A DNA stretch of 64,000 nucleotides from Siphonodentalium dalli (GCA_032622095.1 CP136069.1:184313122-184377121), one strand, 5' to 3'. Shown: positions 38,801 to 51,743, counted from the first letter of the stretch. Notes: generated by a model not told the origin, from the letters alone. Numbers and translations: made by a program.

Positions 38801-41800
38801 ACCATGACATGGTTCTCCATTGGTACGCCGTACATACCGTGACAGGGTTCTCCATTGGTACGCCGTACAGACCGTGACAGGGTTCTCCATTGGTACGCCG
38901 TACAGACCGTGACAGGGTTCTCCATTGGTACGCCGTACAGACCGTGACAGGGTTCTCCATTGGTACGCCGTACATACCGTGACAGGGTTCTCCATTGGTA
39001 CGCCGTACAGACCGTGACAGGGTTTTCCATTGGTACGCCGTACAGACCGTGACAGAGTTCTTCATTGGCATTGGTACGCCGTACAGACCGTGACAGGGTT
39101 CTCCATTGGTACGCCGTACATACCATGACAGGGTTCTCCATTGGTACGCCGTACAGACCAGTGACATGGTTTTCCATTGGTACGCCGTACAGACCGTGAC
39201 AGGGTTCTCCATTGGTACGCCATACAGACCGTGACATGGTTCTCCATTGGTACGCCATACAGACCGTGACAGGGTTCTCCATTGGTACGCCGTACAGACC
39301 GTGACAGGGTTCTCCATTGGTACGCCGTACAGACCGTGACAGGGTTCTCAAATGGTACGCCATACAGACCGTGACAGGGTTCTCCATTGGTACGCCATAC
39401 AGACCGTGACAGAGTTCTCCATTGGTACGCCGTACAGACCGTGACAGGGTTCTCCATTGGTACGCCGTACAGACCGTGACAGAGTTCTTCATTGGTACGC
39501 CGTACAGACCGTGACAGAGTTCTCCATTGGTACGCCGTACAGAACGTGACAGGGTTCTCCATTGGTACGCCGTACATACCGTGACAGGGTTCTCCATTGG
39601 TACGCCGTACAGACCGTGACAGGGTTCTCCATTGGTACGCCGTACATACCGTGACAGGGTTCTCCATTGGTACGCCGTACAGACCGTGACAGGGTTCTCC
39701 ATTGGTACGCCGTACATACCGTGACAGGGTTCTCCATTGGTACGCCGTACAGACCGTGACAGGGTTCTCCATTGGTACGCCATACATACCGTGACAGGGT
39801 TCTCCATTGGTACGCCATACAGACCGTGACAGGGTTCTCCATTGGTACGCCGTACATACCGTGACAGGGTTCTCCATTGGTACGCCGTACAGACCGTGAC
39901 AGGGTTCTCCATTGGTACGCCGTACATACCGTGACAGGGTTCTTCATTGGTACGCCGTACAGACCGTGACAGAGTTCTCCATTGGTACGCCGTACAGACC
40001 GTGACAGGGTTCTTCATTGGTACGCCGTACAGACCGTGACATGGTTCTCCATTGGTACGCCGTACATACCGCGACATGGTTCTCCATTGGTACGCCGTAC
40101 AGACCGTGACCGAGTTCTCCATTGGTACGCCGTACAGACCGTGACAGGGTTCTCCATTGGTACGCCGTACAGACCGTGACAGGGTTCTCCATTGGTACGC
40201 CGTACAGACCGTGACAGGGTTCTCCATTGGTACGCCGTACAGACCGTGACAGGGTTCTCCATTGGTACGCCGTACAGACCGTGACAGGGTTCTCCATTGG
40301 TACGCCATGCAGACCGTGACAGGGTTCTCCATTGGTACGCCGTACAGACCGTGACAGGGTTCTCCATTGGTACGCCGTACAGACCGTGACAGGGTTCTCC
40401 ATTGGTACGCCGTACAGACCGTGACAGGGTTCTCCATTGGTACGCCGTACAGACCGTGACAGGGTTCTCCATTGGTACGCCGTACAGACCGTGACAGGGT
40501 TCTCCATTGGTACGCCGTACAGACCGTGACAGAGTTCTCCATTGGTACGCCGTACAGACCGTGACAGGGTTCTCCATTGGTACGCCATACAGACCGTGAC
40601 AGGGTTCTCCATTGGTACGCCGTACAGACCGTGACAGGGTTCTTCATTGGTACGCCGTACAGACCGTGACAGAGTTCTCCATTGGTACGCCGTACAGACC
40701 GTGACAGGGTTCTCCATTGGTACGCCGTACAGACCGTGACAGGGTTCTCCATTGGTACGCCGTACAGACCGTGACAGGGTTCTCCATTGGTACGCCGTAC
40801 AGACCGTGACAGAGTTCTCCATTGGTACGCCGTACAGTCCGTGACATAGTTCTCCATTGGTACGCCATACAGACCGTGACAGGGTTCTCCATTGGTACGC
40901 CGTACAGACCGTGACAGGGTTCTCCATTGGTACGCCGTACAGACCGTGACAGGGTTCTCCATTGGTACGCCGTACATACCGTGACAGGGTTCTCCATTGG
41001 TACGCCGTACAGACCGTGACAGGGTTCTCCATTGGTACGCCGTACAGACCGTGACAGGGTTCTCCATTGGTACGCCGTACAGACCGTGACAGGGTTCTCC
41101 ATTGGTACGCCGTACATACCGTGACAGGGTTCTCCATTGGTACGCCGTACAGACCGTGACATGGTTCTCCATTGGTACGCCGTACAGACCGTGACAGGGT
41201 TCTCCATTGGTACGCCGTACAGACCGTGACAGGGTTCTCCATTGGTACGCCGTACAGACCGTGACAGGGTTCTCCATTGGTACGCCGTACAGACCGTGAC
41301 AGGGTTCTCCATTGGTACGCCGTACATACCGTGACAGGGTTCTCCATTGGTACGCCGTACAGACCGTGACAGGGTTCTCCATTGGTACGCCGTACATACC
41401 GTGACAGGGTTCTCCATTGGTACGCCGTACAGACCGTGACAGGGTTCTCCATTGGTACTCCGTACAGACCGTGACAGAGTTCTCCATTGGTACGCCGTAC
41501 AGACCGTGACATGGTTCTCCATTGGTACGCCGTACAGACCGTGACAGAGTTCTCCATTGGTACGCCGTACAGACCGTGACAGAGTTCTTCATTGGTACGC
41601 CGTACCGACCGTGACAGGGTTCTCCATTGGTACGCCGTACAGACCGTGACAGAGTTCTCCATTGGTACGCCGTACAGACCGTGACAGAGTTCTCCATTGG
41701 TACGCCGTACAGACCGTGACAGGGTTCTCCATTGGTACGCCGTACATACCGTGACAGGGTTCTCCATTGGAACGCCGTACAGACCGTGACAGGGTTCTCC

Positions 41801-44800
41801 ATTGGTACGCCGTACATACCGTGACAGGGTTCTCCATTGGTACGCCGTACAGACCGTGACAGAGTTCTCCATTGGTACGCCGTACAGACCGTGACAGAGT
41901 TCTCCATTGGTACGCCGTACATACCGTGACATGGTTCTCCATTGGTACGCCATACAGACCGTGACAGGGTTCTCCATTGGTACGCCGTACAGACCGTGAC
42001 AGAGTTCTCCATTGGTACGCCGTACAGACCGTGACATGGTTCTCCATTGGTACGCCGTACAGACCGTGACAGGGTTCTCCATTGGTACGCCGTACAGACC
42101 GTGGCAGGGTTCTCCATTGGTACGCCGTACAGACCGTGACAGAGTTCTTCATTGGTACGCCGTACAGACCGTGACAGGGTTCTCCATTGGTACGCCGTAC
42201 AGACCGTGACAGAGTTCTCCATTGGTACGCCGTACAGACCGTGACAGGGTTCTCCATTGGTACGCCGTACATACCGTGACAGGGTTCTCCATTGGTACGC
42301 CGTACAGACCGTGACAGGGTTCTCCATTGGTACGCCGTACATACCGTGACAGGGTTCTCCATTGGTACGCCGTACAGACCGTGACAGAGTTCTCCATTGG
42401 TACGCCGTACATCCCGTGACATGGTTCTCCATTGGTACGCCATACAGACCGTGACAGGGTTCTCCATTGGTACGCCGTACAGACCGTGACAGGGTTCTCC
42501 ATTGGTACGCCGTACATACCGTGACAGGGTTCTCCATTGGTACGCCGTACAGACCGTGACAGAGTTCTCCATTGGTACGCCGTACAGACCGTGACAGGGT
42601 TCTCCATTGGTACGCCGTACACACCGTGACAGGGTTCTCCATTGGTACGCCGTACAGACCGTGACAGGGTTCTCCATTGGTACGCCGTACATACCGTGAC
42701 AGGGTTCTCCATTGGTACGCCGTACAGACCGTGACATGGTTCTCCATTGGTACTCCGTACATACCGTGACATGGTTCTCCATTGGTACTCCGTACAGACC
42801 GTGACATAGTTCTCCATTGGTACTCCGTACAGACCGTGACAGGGTTCTCCATTGGTACGCCGTACAGACCGTGACAGGGTTCTCCATTGGTACGCCGTAC
42901 AGACCGTGACAGGGTTCTCCATTGGTACGCCGTACAGACCGTGACAGAGTTCTCCATTGGTACGCCGTACAGACCGTGACAGGGTTCTCCATTGGTACGC
43001 CGTACAGACCGTGACAGGGTTCTCCATTGGTACTCCGTACAGACCGTGACAGGGTTCTCCATTGGTACGCCGTACATTCCGTGACAGGGTTCTCCATTGG
43101 TACGCCGTACAGACCGTGACAGAGTTCTCCATTGGTACGACGTACAGACCGTGACAGGGTTCTCCATTGGTACGCCGTACAGACCGTGACAGGGTTCTCC
43201 ATTGGTACTCCGTACAGACCGTGACAGGGTTCTCCATTGGTACGCCGTACAGACCGTGACAGGGTTCTCCATTGGTGCTCCGTACAGACCGTGACAGAGT
43301 TCTCCATTGGTACGCCGTACAGACCGTGACAGGGTTCTCCATTGGTACGCCGTACATACCGTAACAGAGTTCTCCATTGGTACGCCGTACAGACCGTGAC
43401 ATGGTTCTCCATTGGTACGCCGTACAGACCGTGACAGAGTTCTCCATTGGTACGCCGTACAGACCGTGACAGAGTTCTTCATTGGTACGCCGTACAGACC
43501 GTGACAGGGTTCTCCATTGGTACGCCGTACAGACCGTGACAGGGTTCTCCATTGGTACGCCGTACAGACCGTGACAGAGTTCTCCATTGGTACGCCGTAC
43601 AGACCGTGACAGGGTTCTCCATTGGTACGCCGTACAGACCGTGACAGAGTTCTCCATTGGTACGCCGTACAGACCGTGACAGGGTTCTCCATTGTTACGC
43701 CGTACAGACCGTGACAGAGTTCTCCATTGGTACGCCGTACAGACCGTGACAGAGTTCTCCATTGGTACGCCGTACAGACCGTGACAGGGTTCTCCATTGG
43801 TACGCCGTACATACCGTGACAGGGTTCTCCATTGGTACGCCGTACAGACCGTGACAGGGTTCTCCATTGGTACGCCGTACATACCGTGACAGGGTTCTCC
43901 ATTGGTACGCCGTACAGACCGTGACAGAGTTCTCCATTGGTACGCCGTACAGACCGTGACAGAGTTCTCCATTGGTACGCCGTACATACCGTGACATGGT
44001 TCTCCATTGGTACGCCATACAGACCGTGACAGGGTTCTCCATTGGTACGCCGTACAGACCGTGACAGAGTTCTCCATTGGTACGCCGTACAGACCGTGAC
44101 ATGGTTCTCCATTGGTACGCCGTACAGACCGTGACAGGGTTCTCCATTGGTACGCCGTACAGACCGTGACAGGGTTCTCCATTGGTACGCCGTACAGACC
44201 GTGGCAGGGTTCTCCATTGGTACGCCGTACATACCGTGACAGAGTTCTTCATTGGTACGCCGTACAGACCGTGACAGGGTTCTCCATTGGTACGCCGTAC
44301 AGACCGTGACAGAGTTCTCCATTGTTACGCCGTACAGACCGTGACAGGGTTCTCCATTGGTACGCCGTACATACCGTGACAGGGTTCTCCATTGGTACGC
44401 CGTACAGACAATGACAGGGTTCTCCATTGGTACGCCGTACATACCGTGACAGGGTTCTCCATTGGTACGCCGTACAGACCGTGACAGAGTTCTCCATTGG
44501 TACGCCGTACATACCGTGACATGGTTCTCCATTGGTACGCCATACAGACCGTGACAGGGTTCTCCATTGGTACGCCGTACAGACCGTGACAGGGTTCTCC
44601 ATTGGTACGCCGTACATACCGTGACAGGGTTCTCCATTGGTACGCCGTACAGACCGTGACAGGGTTCTCCATTGGTACGCCGTACATACCGTGACAGGGT
44701 TCTCCATTGGTACGCCGTACAGACCGTGACAGGGTTCTCCATTGGTACGCCGTACATACCGTGACAGGGTTCTCCATTGGTACGCCGTACAGACCGTGAC

Positions 44801-47800
44801 ATGGTTCTCCATTGGTACTCCGTACGTACCGTGACATGGTTCTCCATTGGTACTCCGTACAGACCGTGACATAGTTCTCCGTTGGTACTCCGTACAGACC
44901 GTGACAGGGTTCTCCATTGGTACGCCGTACAGACCGTGACAGGGTTCTCCATTGGTACGCCGTACAGACCGTGACAGGGTTCTCCATTGGTACGCCGTAC
45001 AGACCGTGACAGAGTTCTCCATTGGTACGCCGTACAGACCGTGACAGGGTTCTCCATTGGTACGCCGTACAGACCGTGACAGGGTTCTCCATTGGTACTC
45101 CGTACAGACCGTGACAGGGTTCTCCATTGGTACGCCGTACATACCGTGACAGGGTTCTCCATTGGTACGCCGTACATACCGTGACATGGTTCTCCATTGG
45201 TACGCCGTACATACCGTGACATGGTTCTCCATTGGTACGCCGTACAGACCGTGACATGGTTCTCCATTGGTACGCCGTACAGACCGTGACAGAGTTCTCC
45301 ATTGGTACGACGTACAGACCGTGACAGAGTTCTCCATTGGTACGCCGTACAGACCGTGACAGAGTTCTCCATTGGTACGCCGTACAGACCGTGACAGAGT
45401 TCTCCATTGGTACGACGTACAGACCGTGACAGGGTTCTCCATTGGTACGCCGTACAGACCGTGACAGGGTTCTCCATTGGTACTCCGTACAGACCATGAC
45501 AGGGTTCTCCATTGGTACGCCGTACATACCGTGACAGGGTTCTCCATTGGTACGCCGTACATTCCGTGACAGGGTTCTCCATTGGTACGCCGTACAGACC
45601 GTGACAGAGTTCTCCATTGGTACGACGTACAGACCGTGACAGGGTTCTCCATTGGTACGCCGTACAGACCGTGACAGGGTTCTCCATTGGTACTCCGTAC
45701 AGACCGTGACAGGGTTCTCCATTGGTACGCCGTACAGACCGTGACAGGGTTCTCCATTGGTGCTCCGTACAGACCGTGACAGAGTTCTCCATTGGTACGC
45801 CGTACAGACCGTGACAGGGTTCTCCATTGGTACGCCGTACATACCGTAACAGAGTTCTCCATTGGTACGCCGTACAGACCGTGACATGGTTCTCCATTGG
45901 TACGCCGTACAGACCGTGACAGAGTTCTCCATTGGTACGCCGTACAGACCGTGACAGAGTTCTTCATTGGTACGCCGTACAGACCGTGACAGGGTTCTCC
46001 ATTGGTACGCCGTACAGACCGTGACAGGGTTCTCCATTGGTACGCCGTACAGACCGTGACAGAGTTCTCCATTGGTACGCCGTACAGACCGTGACAGGGT
46101 TCTCCATTGGTACGCCGTACAGACCGTGACAGAGTTCTCCATTGGTACGCCGTACAGACCGTGACAGGGTTCTCCATTGTTACGCCGTACAGACCGTGAC
46201 AGAGTTCTCCATTGGTACGCCGTACAGACCGTGACAGAGTTCTCCATTGGTACGCCGTACAGACCGTGACAGGGTTCTCCATTGGTACGCCGTACATACC
46301 GTGACAGGGTTCTCCATTGGTACGCCGTACAGACCGTGACAGGGTTCTCCATTGGTACGCCGTACATACCGTGACAGGGTTCTCCATTGGTACGCCGTAC
46401 AGACCGTGACAGAGTTCTCCATTGGTACGCCGTACAGACCGTGACAGAGTTCTCCATTGGTACGCCGTACATACCGTGACATGGTTCTCCATTGGTACGC
46501 CATACAGACCGTGACAGGGTTCTCCATTGGTACGCCGTACAGACCGTGACAGAGTTCTCCATTGGTACGCCGTACAGACCGTGACATGGTTCTCCATTGG
46601 TACGCCGTACAGACCGTGACAGGGTTCTCCATTGGTACGCCGTACAGACCGTGACAGGGTTCTCCATTGGTACGCCGTACAGACCGTGGCAGGGTTCTCC
46701 ATTGGTACGCCGTACATACCGTGACAGAGTTCTTCATTGGTACGCCGTACAGACCGTGACAGGGTTCTCCATTGGTACGCCGTACAGACCGTGACAGAGT
46801 TCTCCATTGTTACGCCGTACAGACCGTGACAGGGTTCTCCATTGGTACGCCGTACATACCGTGACAGGGTTCTCCATTGGTACGCCGTACAGACAATGAC
46901 AGGGTTCTCCATTGGTACGCCGTACATACCGTGACAGGGTTCTCCATTGGTACGCCGTACAGACCGTGACAGAGTTCTCCATTGGTACGCCGTACATACC
47001 GTGACATGGTTCTCCATTGGTACGCCATACAGACCGTGACAGGGTTCTCCATTGGTACGCCGTACAGACCGTGACAGGGTTCTCCATTGGTACGCCGTAC
47101 ATACCGTGACAGGGTTCTCCATTGGTACGCCGTACAGACCGTGACAGGGTTCTCCATTGGTACGCCGTACATACCGTGACAGGGTTCTCCATTGGTACGC
47201 CGTACAGACCGTGACAGGGTTCTCCATTGGTACGCCGTACATACCGTGACAGGGTTCTCCATTGGTACGCCGTACAGACCGTGACATGGTTCTCCATTGG
47301 TACTCCGTACGTACCGTGACATGGTTCTCCATTGGTACTCCGTACAGACCGTGACATAGTTCTCCGTTGGTACTCCGTACAGACCGTGACAGGGTTCTCC
47401 ATTGGTACGCCGTACAGACCGTGACAGGGTTCTCCATTGGTACGCCGTACAGACCGTGACAGGGTTCTCCATTGGTACGCCGTACAGACCGTGACAGAGT
47501 TCTCCATTGGTACGCCGTACAGACCGTGACAGGGTTCTCCATTGGTACGCCGTACAGACCGTGACAGGGTTCTCCATTGGTACTCCGTACAGACCGTGAC
47601 AGGGTTCTCCATTGGTACGCCGTACATACCGTGACAGGGTTCTCCATTGGTACGCCGTACATACCGTGACATGGTTCTCCATTGGTACGCCGTACATACC
47701 GTGACATGGTTCTCCATTGGTACGCCGTACAGACCGTGACATGGTTCTCCATTGGTACGCCGTACAGACCGTGACAGAGTTCTCCATTGGTACGACGTAC

Positions 47801-48169
47801 AGACCGTGACAGAGTTCTCCATTGGTACGCCGTACAGACCGTGACAGAGTTCTCCATTGGTACGCCGTACAGACCGTGACAGAGTTCTCCATTGGTACGA
47901 CGTACAGACCGTGACAGGGTTCTCCATTGGTACGCCGTACAGACCGTGACAGGGTTCTCCATTGGTACTCCGTACAGACCATGACAGGGTTCTCCATTGG
48001 TACGCCGTACATACCGTGACAGGGTTCTCCATTGGTACTCCGTACAGACCGTGACAGAGTTCTCCATTGGTACGCCGTACAGACCGTGACAGGGTTCTCC
48101 ATTGGTACGCCGTACATACCGTGACAGGGTTCTCCATTGGTACGCCGTACAGACCGTGACAGGGTTCTC
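35829..48169. repeat. Satellite array, 35-bp unit, about 353 copies (12.3 kb)
   Basis: Head-to-tail copies of a 35-bp unit that begins GGTACGCCGTACAGACCGTG and ends TTCTCCATT; a reference unit is 35905-35939. The unit is 20/35 GC with three CpGs, in sharp contrast to the AT-rich flanks. Variants sit at fixed sites: ACAGACC/ACATACC, CAGGGTT/CAGAGTT/CATGGTT, TACGCC/TACTCC/TACGAC, GCCGTAC/GCCATAC. Length changes are rare: 6-7-bp extensions of the TTCTTCATTG junction near 35862, 38280, 38775 and 39062, and a 1-bp insertion near 39170. The minus strand has no stop codon in any frame, so frames of up to 2371 residues exist, but they are satellite translation, not genes. A 70-bp dimer pattern (ACATACC alternating with ACAGACC) is clear at 39560-39940. 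Confidence 0.98.
43055..48030. repeat. Higher-order tandem duplication within the satellite (2 x ~2485 bp)
   Basis: Rare diagnostic variants recur at an offset of exactly 2485 bp, which is 71 units of 35 bp: ATTCC at 43076/45561, GTGCTCC at 43275/45760, a GTTACGCC junction at 43694/46179, GTGGCAGGG at 44201/46686, AGACAATGAC at 44406/46891, GTTGGTACTCC at 44881/47366 and TACTCC...CCATGAC at 45481/47966. The match fails left of about 43050 and right of about 48030, so the two copies are adjacent (43.05-45.54 and 45.54-48.03 kb). Confidence 0.93.
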
Positions 48170-48985
48170 GCAAAATTCCAGGAAGCTCCATTGATGGACG
48201 GGTTTAGCTTACAGTTAAAGCCATAAAGGTACATATAGCTAGTTATTTATATTCGAGATTATAGTTTATATTTCCTCACTATAACATTTAGTTGTTTGTG
48301 CATTTCGTTCACCATAACAATTGACATAAGTTTATCTAAAACTCTATATGTTGCACGATGTACATTTAGTGATGAATATGCATAACTTCGCCACCCCGCT
48401 CATTATACTATTTACTAATTTAGCCTTTTACTAGTACGTACTATTATAATTAAAATATTACATCATTACATTATATTAGATATTACTCACCCCTCCTCCG
48501 ATGCCTGCCGTGGATGTTTCTGGTGTGTCGACACACATTCGATCGGCAGGAAAAGGATTCTGGGCACTGCCCACACCTGAATCTTTTCACAGCTTTCATG
48601 GTTATGGTACAAACGCCTTACCGTCGCCGTTTACATGCGATGACGTAATCACCAACGACGCCATGACGTACACACTGGAAGCATGGTATATGGAGTCGTT
48701 GGTGTGGATGTTCTCCGAGAACCCGGAAATGGGAACACTCTAAACATGTGTATATGACAGAGGCAGACAAAGACAATAGCATATATGCGTTGCAACATGG
48801 GTTTGTCCACCCTCCCCTCGATACTGATATTTTCTCACTAGTAGGCCTAGGTATTTGCAATAATCAAGTTATATTTACACGTCGGTTTATTCTGTCAGGA
48901 TAGTGAAACTTATAACAAGCCAGCCCAGCTATACACGTACAACATGTATATCGAAGGAAGTATATGTTAGACAAGAAACGCCCAA
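48170..48985. other. Satellite right flank, no gene seen
   Basis: The array ends at TTCTC and passes into unique sequence. No trace of the bordering hairpins of the left side is present. Overlapping frames of about 80 residues on both strands (48501-48860) show no known domain. Confidence 0.45.
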
Positions 48986-48989
48986 ATTT

Positions 48990-49085
48990 CAGGTCGCTTC
49001 GATGGCCGTGTGGCACTACGTCGGACTTTGGGTCACAAGGCGCGCTCGCCGTCACGGGCCGGGGTTCGAATCCCACTTAATCCAA
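48990..49085 (+). repeat. tRNA-derived SINE head or tRNA-like relic
   Basis: A perfect B-box GGTTCGAATCC lies at 49063-49073, with an A-box-like TGGCACTACGTCGG at 49011, 52 bp upstream, the spacing of a pol III type-2 promoter. The leading CTTCGATGGCCGTGTGGCAC resembles the start of tRNA-derived molluscan SINEs. The T-arm does not pair fully (only three base pairs next to the loop), and no normal acceptor stem was found, so this is not a functional tRNA. Confidence 0.6.
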
Positions 49086-49755
49086 ACAATGTGAATTGTC
49101 TCAAATCCCATGCAGTTTGTAAAATTCAGCGCATTGTGTGTTATAGATGTGTAGTTCTAGGCATGTTCACAGGGTAACGCTCGGAATGTCTCGGAGACAC
49201 GTACACATAACATAGGCCTATGCCAAATATATACCATATGCCTAGATTAGAGTTTGAACACAGTAACAGTTTTAAGCGCCGTGCATATATAAACAGCTGT
49301 GGCCCGCATATGTATCGTCTGTGAATAGGTTTATTTTCTATTTGAGTTCATAAAGTCGAACATACGAGAATCGCCTTCAAGTATATACATGTATGAAAAA
49401 AGGGAAGGTTAACTGTATCTCAATATATATATGACGAGCCACTGAAATACGTAGAGTGTAGATCATTCCGTTTGCTTGGAATACCACTTTCGTGAAACAT
49501 GCATTTAGCTTCAACTGCAGATATATCGAAATTAAAAAATATATATTATTAGGAAAGTGGCACAATTCGGTGTGCAGCTTTAATCTGCATGAAAATTAAA
49601 TAACATAATGTTTTTATTTTTAATTTAACAAACACATTCTGTGTACATTATTCGGTGTCCGAGGGGTCTGTGGTCTCGATCTCTGTGCACTTCGCGCACA
49701 TTTTGACCTTAGACAAAAGCCTTTATTAAGTAGCGGCCCCTGTGTGCGCCTTGCA
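49086..49755. other. Intergenic, nothing recognised
   Basis: No coding signal. A minus-strand AATAAA (plus TTTATT near 49721) lies about 430 bp past the stop of the recombinase gene and is a possible polyadenylation signal, but nothing proves its use. Confidence 0.35.
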
Positions 49756-49762
49756 TACATAT

Positions 49763-49908
49763 GCAATCAACGTCGTTTTCGATGCATCTGTCGGCGTATA
49801 GAAGTGTCGGATGCCGAATTACATACTGTACGAAATTATACAAAGTATGTAGTTCGGCATCCGACACTTCTATACGCCGACAGATGCATCGAAAACGACG
49901 TTGATTGC
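49763..49908. repeat. Long perfect-type hairpin, 65-bp arms
   Basis: Left arm 49763-49827 (GCAATCAACGTCGTTTTCGA ...) and right arm 49844-49908 are inverse copies with one mismatch (AATTCGG versus AGTTCGG), separated by a 16-nt loop. Related half-copies occur at 51941-52018 (left-arm type) and 51570-51648 (right-arm type), inside introns of the neighbouring recombinase gene. It is probably a tiny foldback MITE, young because the arms are almost identical. Confidence 0.93.
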
Positions 49909-50148
49909 TTATAATTACGACAATCCGCATAAATTAGTTGCGGATTATGACTATTTTTCTGAAGAAAATAAACCAAAAACACCAAATTGTAAAACAACTA
50001 AAGTTAGAGTTGTGTCTGTACTTCATAACGGATTTTGGGAAATTGGGTCGAACATAAATTGGGCGACTTTATAATTCGGCAAGTTTAATAAAGATCAATG
50101 TCAAGGATAAACAACGAAATCATGGAATATCAATTCATAATCATAGAT

Positions 50149-51398
50149 TCATTTGTTGAAGTGGAAATTGAAATTGCATGTGTCAATTGTTGCATTTGTT
50201 AAGAAGGCGGACTTGAAGCTTGAAGAATGCATAAGGTTCTCAATATTATGAAGAGCTGAAGTCAGTGAAGATGCTGAACTGTCAATTGGAGATTTTGAAT
50301 TTGATGTGGACATTTCAATGGCGACCTCTGGTTGATGTGGATCAGATTCAGAATTGGAAGTGGTACTGCTGTGAGATTTAGTTGATTTTGAATAGTTATT
50401 ATCCTGAACTCGCACATCAAGTTGGTCAACAGCTGTTGCTGTTCTGAAAAGGGCATCGCTGATCTTTTCTTTCTGCTGTCGCGAACAATCTCTATTGTAA
50501 CTTCTGACAGCAGATTCACTTTTATGGCTGGACATAAACATTATATGCCTCAGTTCGAATCCTGCATCATTCAGGGCCTGAAAAGCAGTTGCTCTGAGAC
50601 AATGTGCTGTATAAGCTTTATCGGTACCAGCAGATTTGCAGATATCCCTCATGTGGTTGACGAAACTGCGTTTCGCTTGAGGTTTGGCGGTGTACCAAAA
50701 CTGAAACTCCTTCGGATTGAGTGAGTATAAACTATCCTTTTTGCAACAATTAAATAAAGCACTTGCTGTCGGATCTGTAAGTTCGATGAACATTTTTAGT
50801 GCTTTAACTGGACACATCTCTGAACCTTCCACGGCATACATTCGCTTGTCGAACCCAACTTCACCTTTCATATCTAAACCACCTTGCCAATTTGTTTGCT
50901 TTGTTTCATGGTTCAGTTTTGCATACTCTCTGCCATTTTCATCAATACAGAAATCAAAAGAATTCAGTGTTAACTGGTGATGGAATTCCAATCCCCGACT
51001 TACAAAATGAAAGGTAATTAAATACCACACTCTCAGTTTTAATGTTATTGGGGTGTCTTGGGCAAGATATGAATTTATCAGCTGTAAATCTTTGGTTGAT
51101 ATCACTTCTTTATGTTTCGTCGGCTTTGATTTGCCATCAGCTAACAGTTTTTTCAGTTTGGCATCCAAAACTCTATTCGCCCCACGAAATTCACTATCCT
51201 TTACGATATCGATTTTAGTCTTGCTGTCTGACATATGCCGATTTACAGCTGAACGTATTGACTTCAGTGTGTTCTTATGGTATTCTTCTCCATTCTTTGG
51301 GCGGGCTTCAGCATAGAATAGTCTGAGCTTCTCATTCAAATCTTCTTTCGTCATTTTATATAAATCAAATTTCTGCCCAAATCGCTCATTACACCATT
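50149..51398 (-). CDS. Crypton/KIAA1958-like tyrosine recombinase, exon 4 (catalytic)
   Basis: The last exon of a minus-strand gene running from 52879 to 50149. It encodes about 416 residues starting EWCNERFGQKF. Tyrosine-recombinase residues are visible: Arg in FVSRGLEFH (codon 50997-50995), HCLR, then SSHKS and the nucleophile candidate Tyr in AVRSYNRD, giving the order R, HxxR, H, Y. The N-terminal part (TKEDLNEKLRLFYAEARPKN) is typical of the DUF3504/ZMYM-QRICH1-type family derived from Crypton transposons. The last ~85 residues are Ser/Thr-rich. An upstream ATG-containing stretch (51429-51399) is intronic: TTTTTTTTCAG|AATGG is a clean acceptor and joins in phase to exon 3 (GATG|AA, Asp-Glu). 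The protein would cut and rejoin DNA if active. It could be a mobile element or a domesticated gene. Confidence 0.88.
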
Positions 51399-51569
51399 CT
51401 GAAAAAAAAGTTATCACGTGGTAATACAAAGTAATTTAACATATTTCAAACTGTATTTCAGAAAATGTTACCGTTTACTATTGATTTAGGATTTTTAGCA
51501 TCCATCATTTCTGTGTAACCAAAGATGCATCAAAAACAACATTGATGGAATGCATAGAAATTAGACAGT

Positions 51570-51648
51570 ATGTTGTTTAGCATCATTCTGACACTTTTAT
51601 ATGCCCAGAGGCAGAGATTGCAGAGATGCATGGAAAATGATATTTAAT
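51570..51648. repeat. Half-copy of the 49763 hairpin, in intron 3
   Basis: AGTATGTTGTTTAGCATC, CTGACACTTTTATATGCCCA and AGATGCATGGAAAATGAT follow the order of the right arm at 49844-49908, more diverged than the copy in intron 2. A further short match (GATGCATCAAAAACAACATT) lies at 51523. Confidence 0.6.
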
Positions 51649-51743
51649 ATTGTATATTTCAAAGACATTTTTTTTTATTTTATGTCAAAAGACATCTTTA
51701 ATTTTATCACACAGAACTGAATATTCTTATTGAAATAACGCAC

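Noticed and set aside
35829-48169. CRISPR array
   Set aside because: Repeats are contiguous with no unique spacers and no cas genes, and the context is animal DNA.
35765-48234. Very long minus-strand open frames (up to 2371 codons)
   Set aside because: They are translations of the 35-bp satellite in rotating frames. There is no start context, no unique domain and no splice structure, and all three frames give the same repeat.
48990-49085. Functional tRNA gene
   Set aside because: The B-box is perfect, but the T stem pairs over only three bases and no acceptor stem was found; it fits a SINE relic better.
51399-51429. ATG-initiated start of the recombinase frame at 51429
   Set aside because: It lies in the intron, upstream of a clean TTTTTTTTCAG acceptor. 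Family sequence continues in exon 3 instead.
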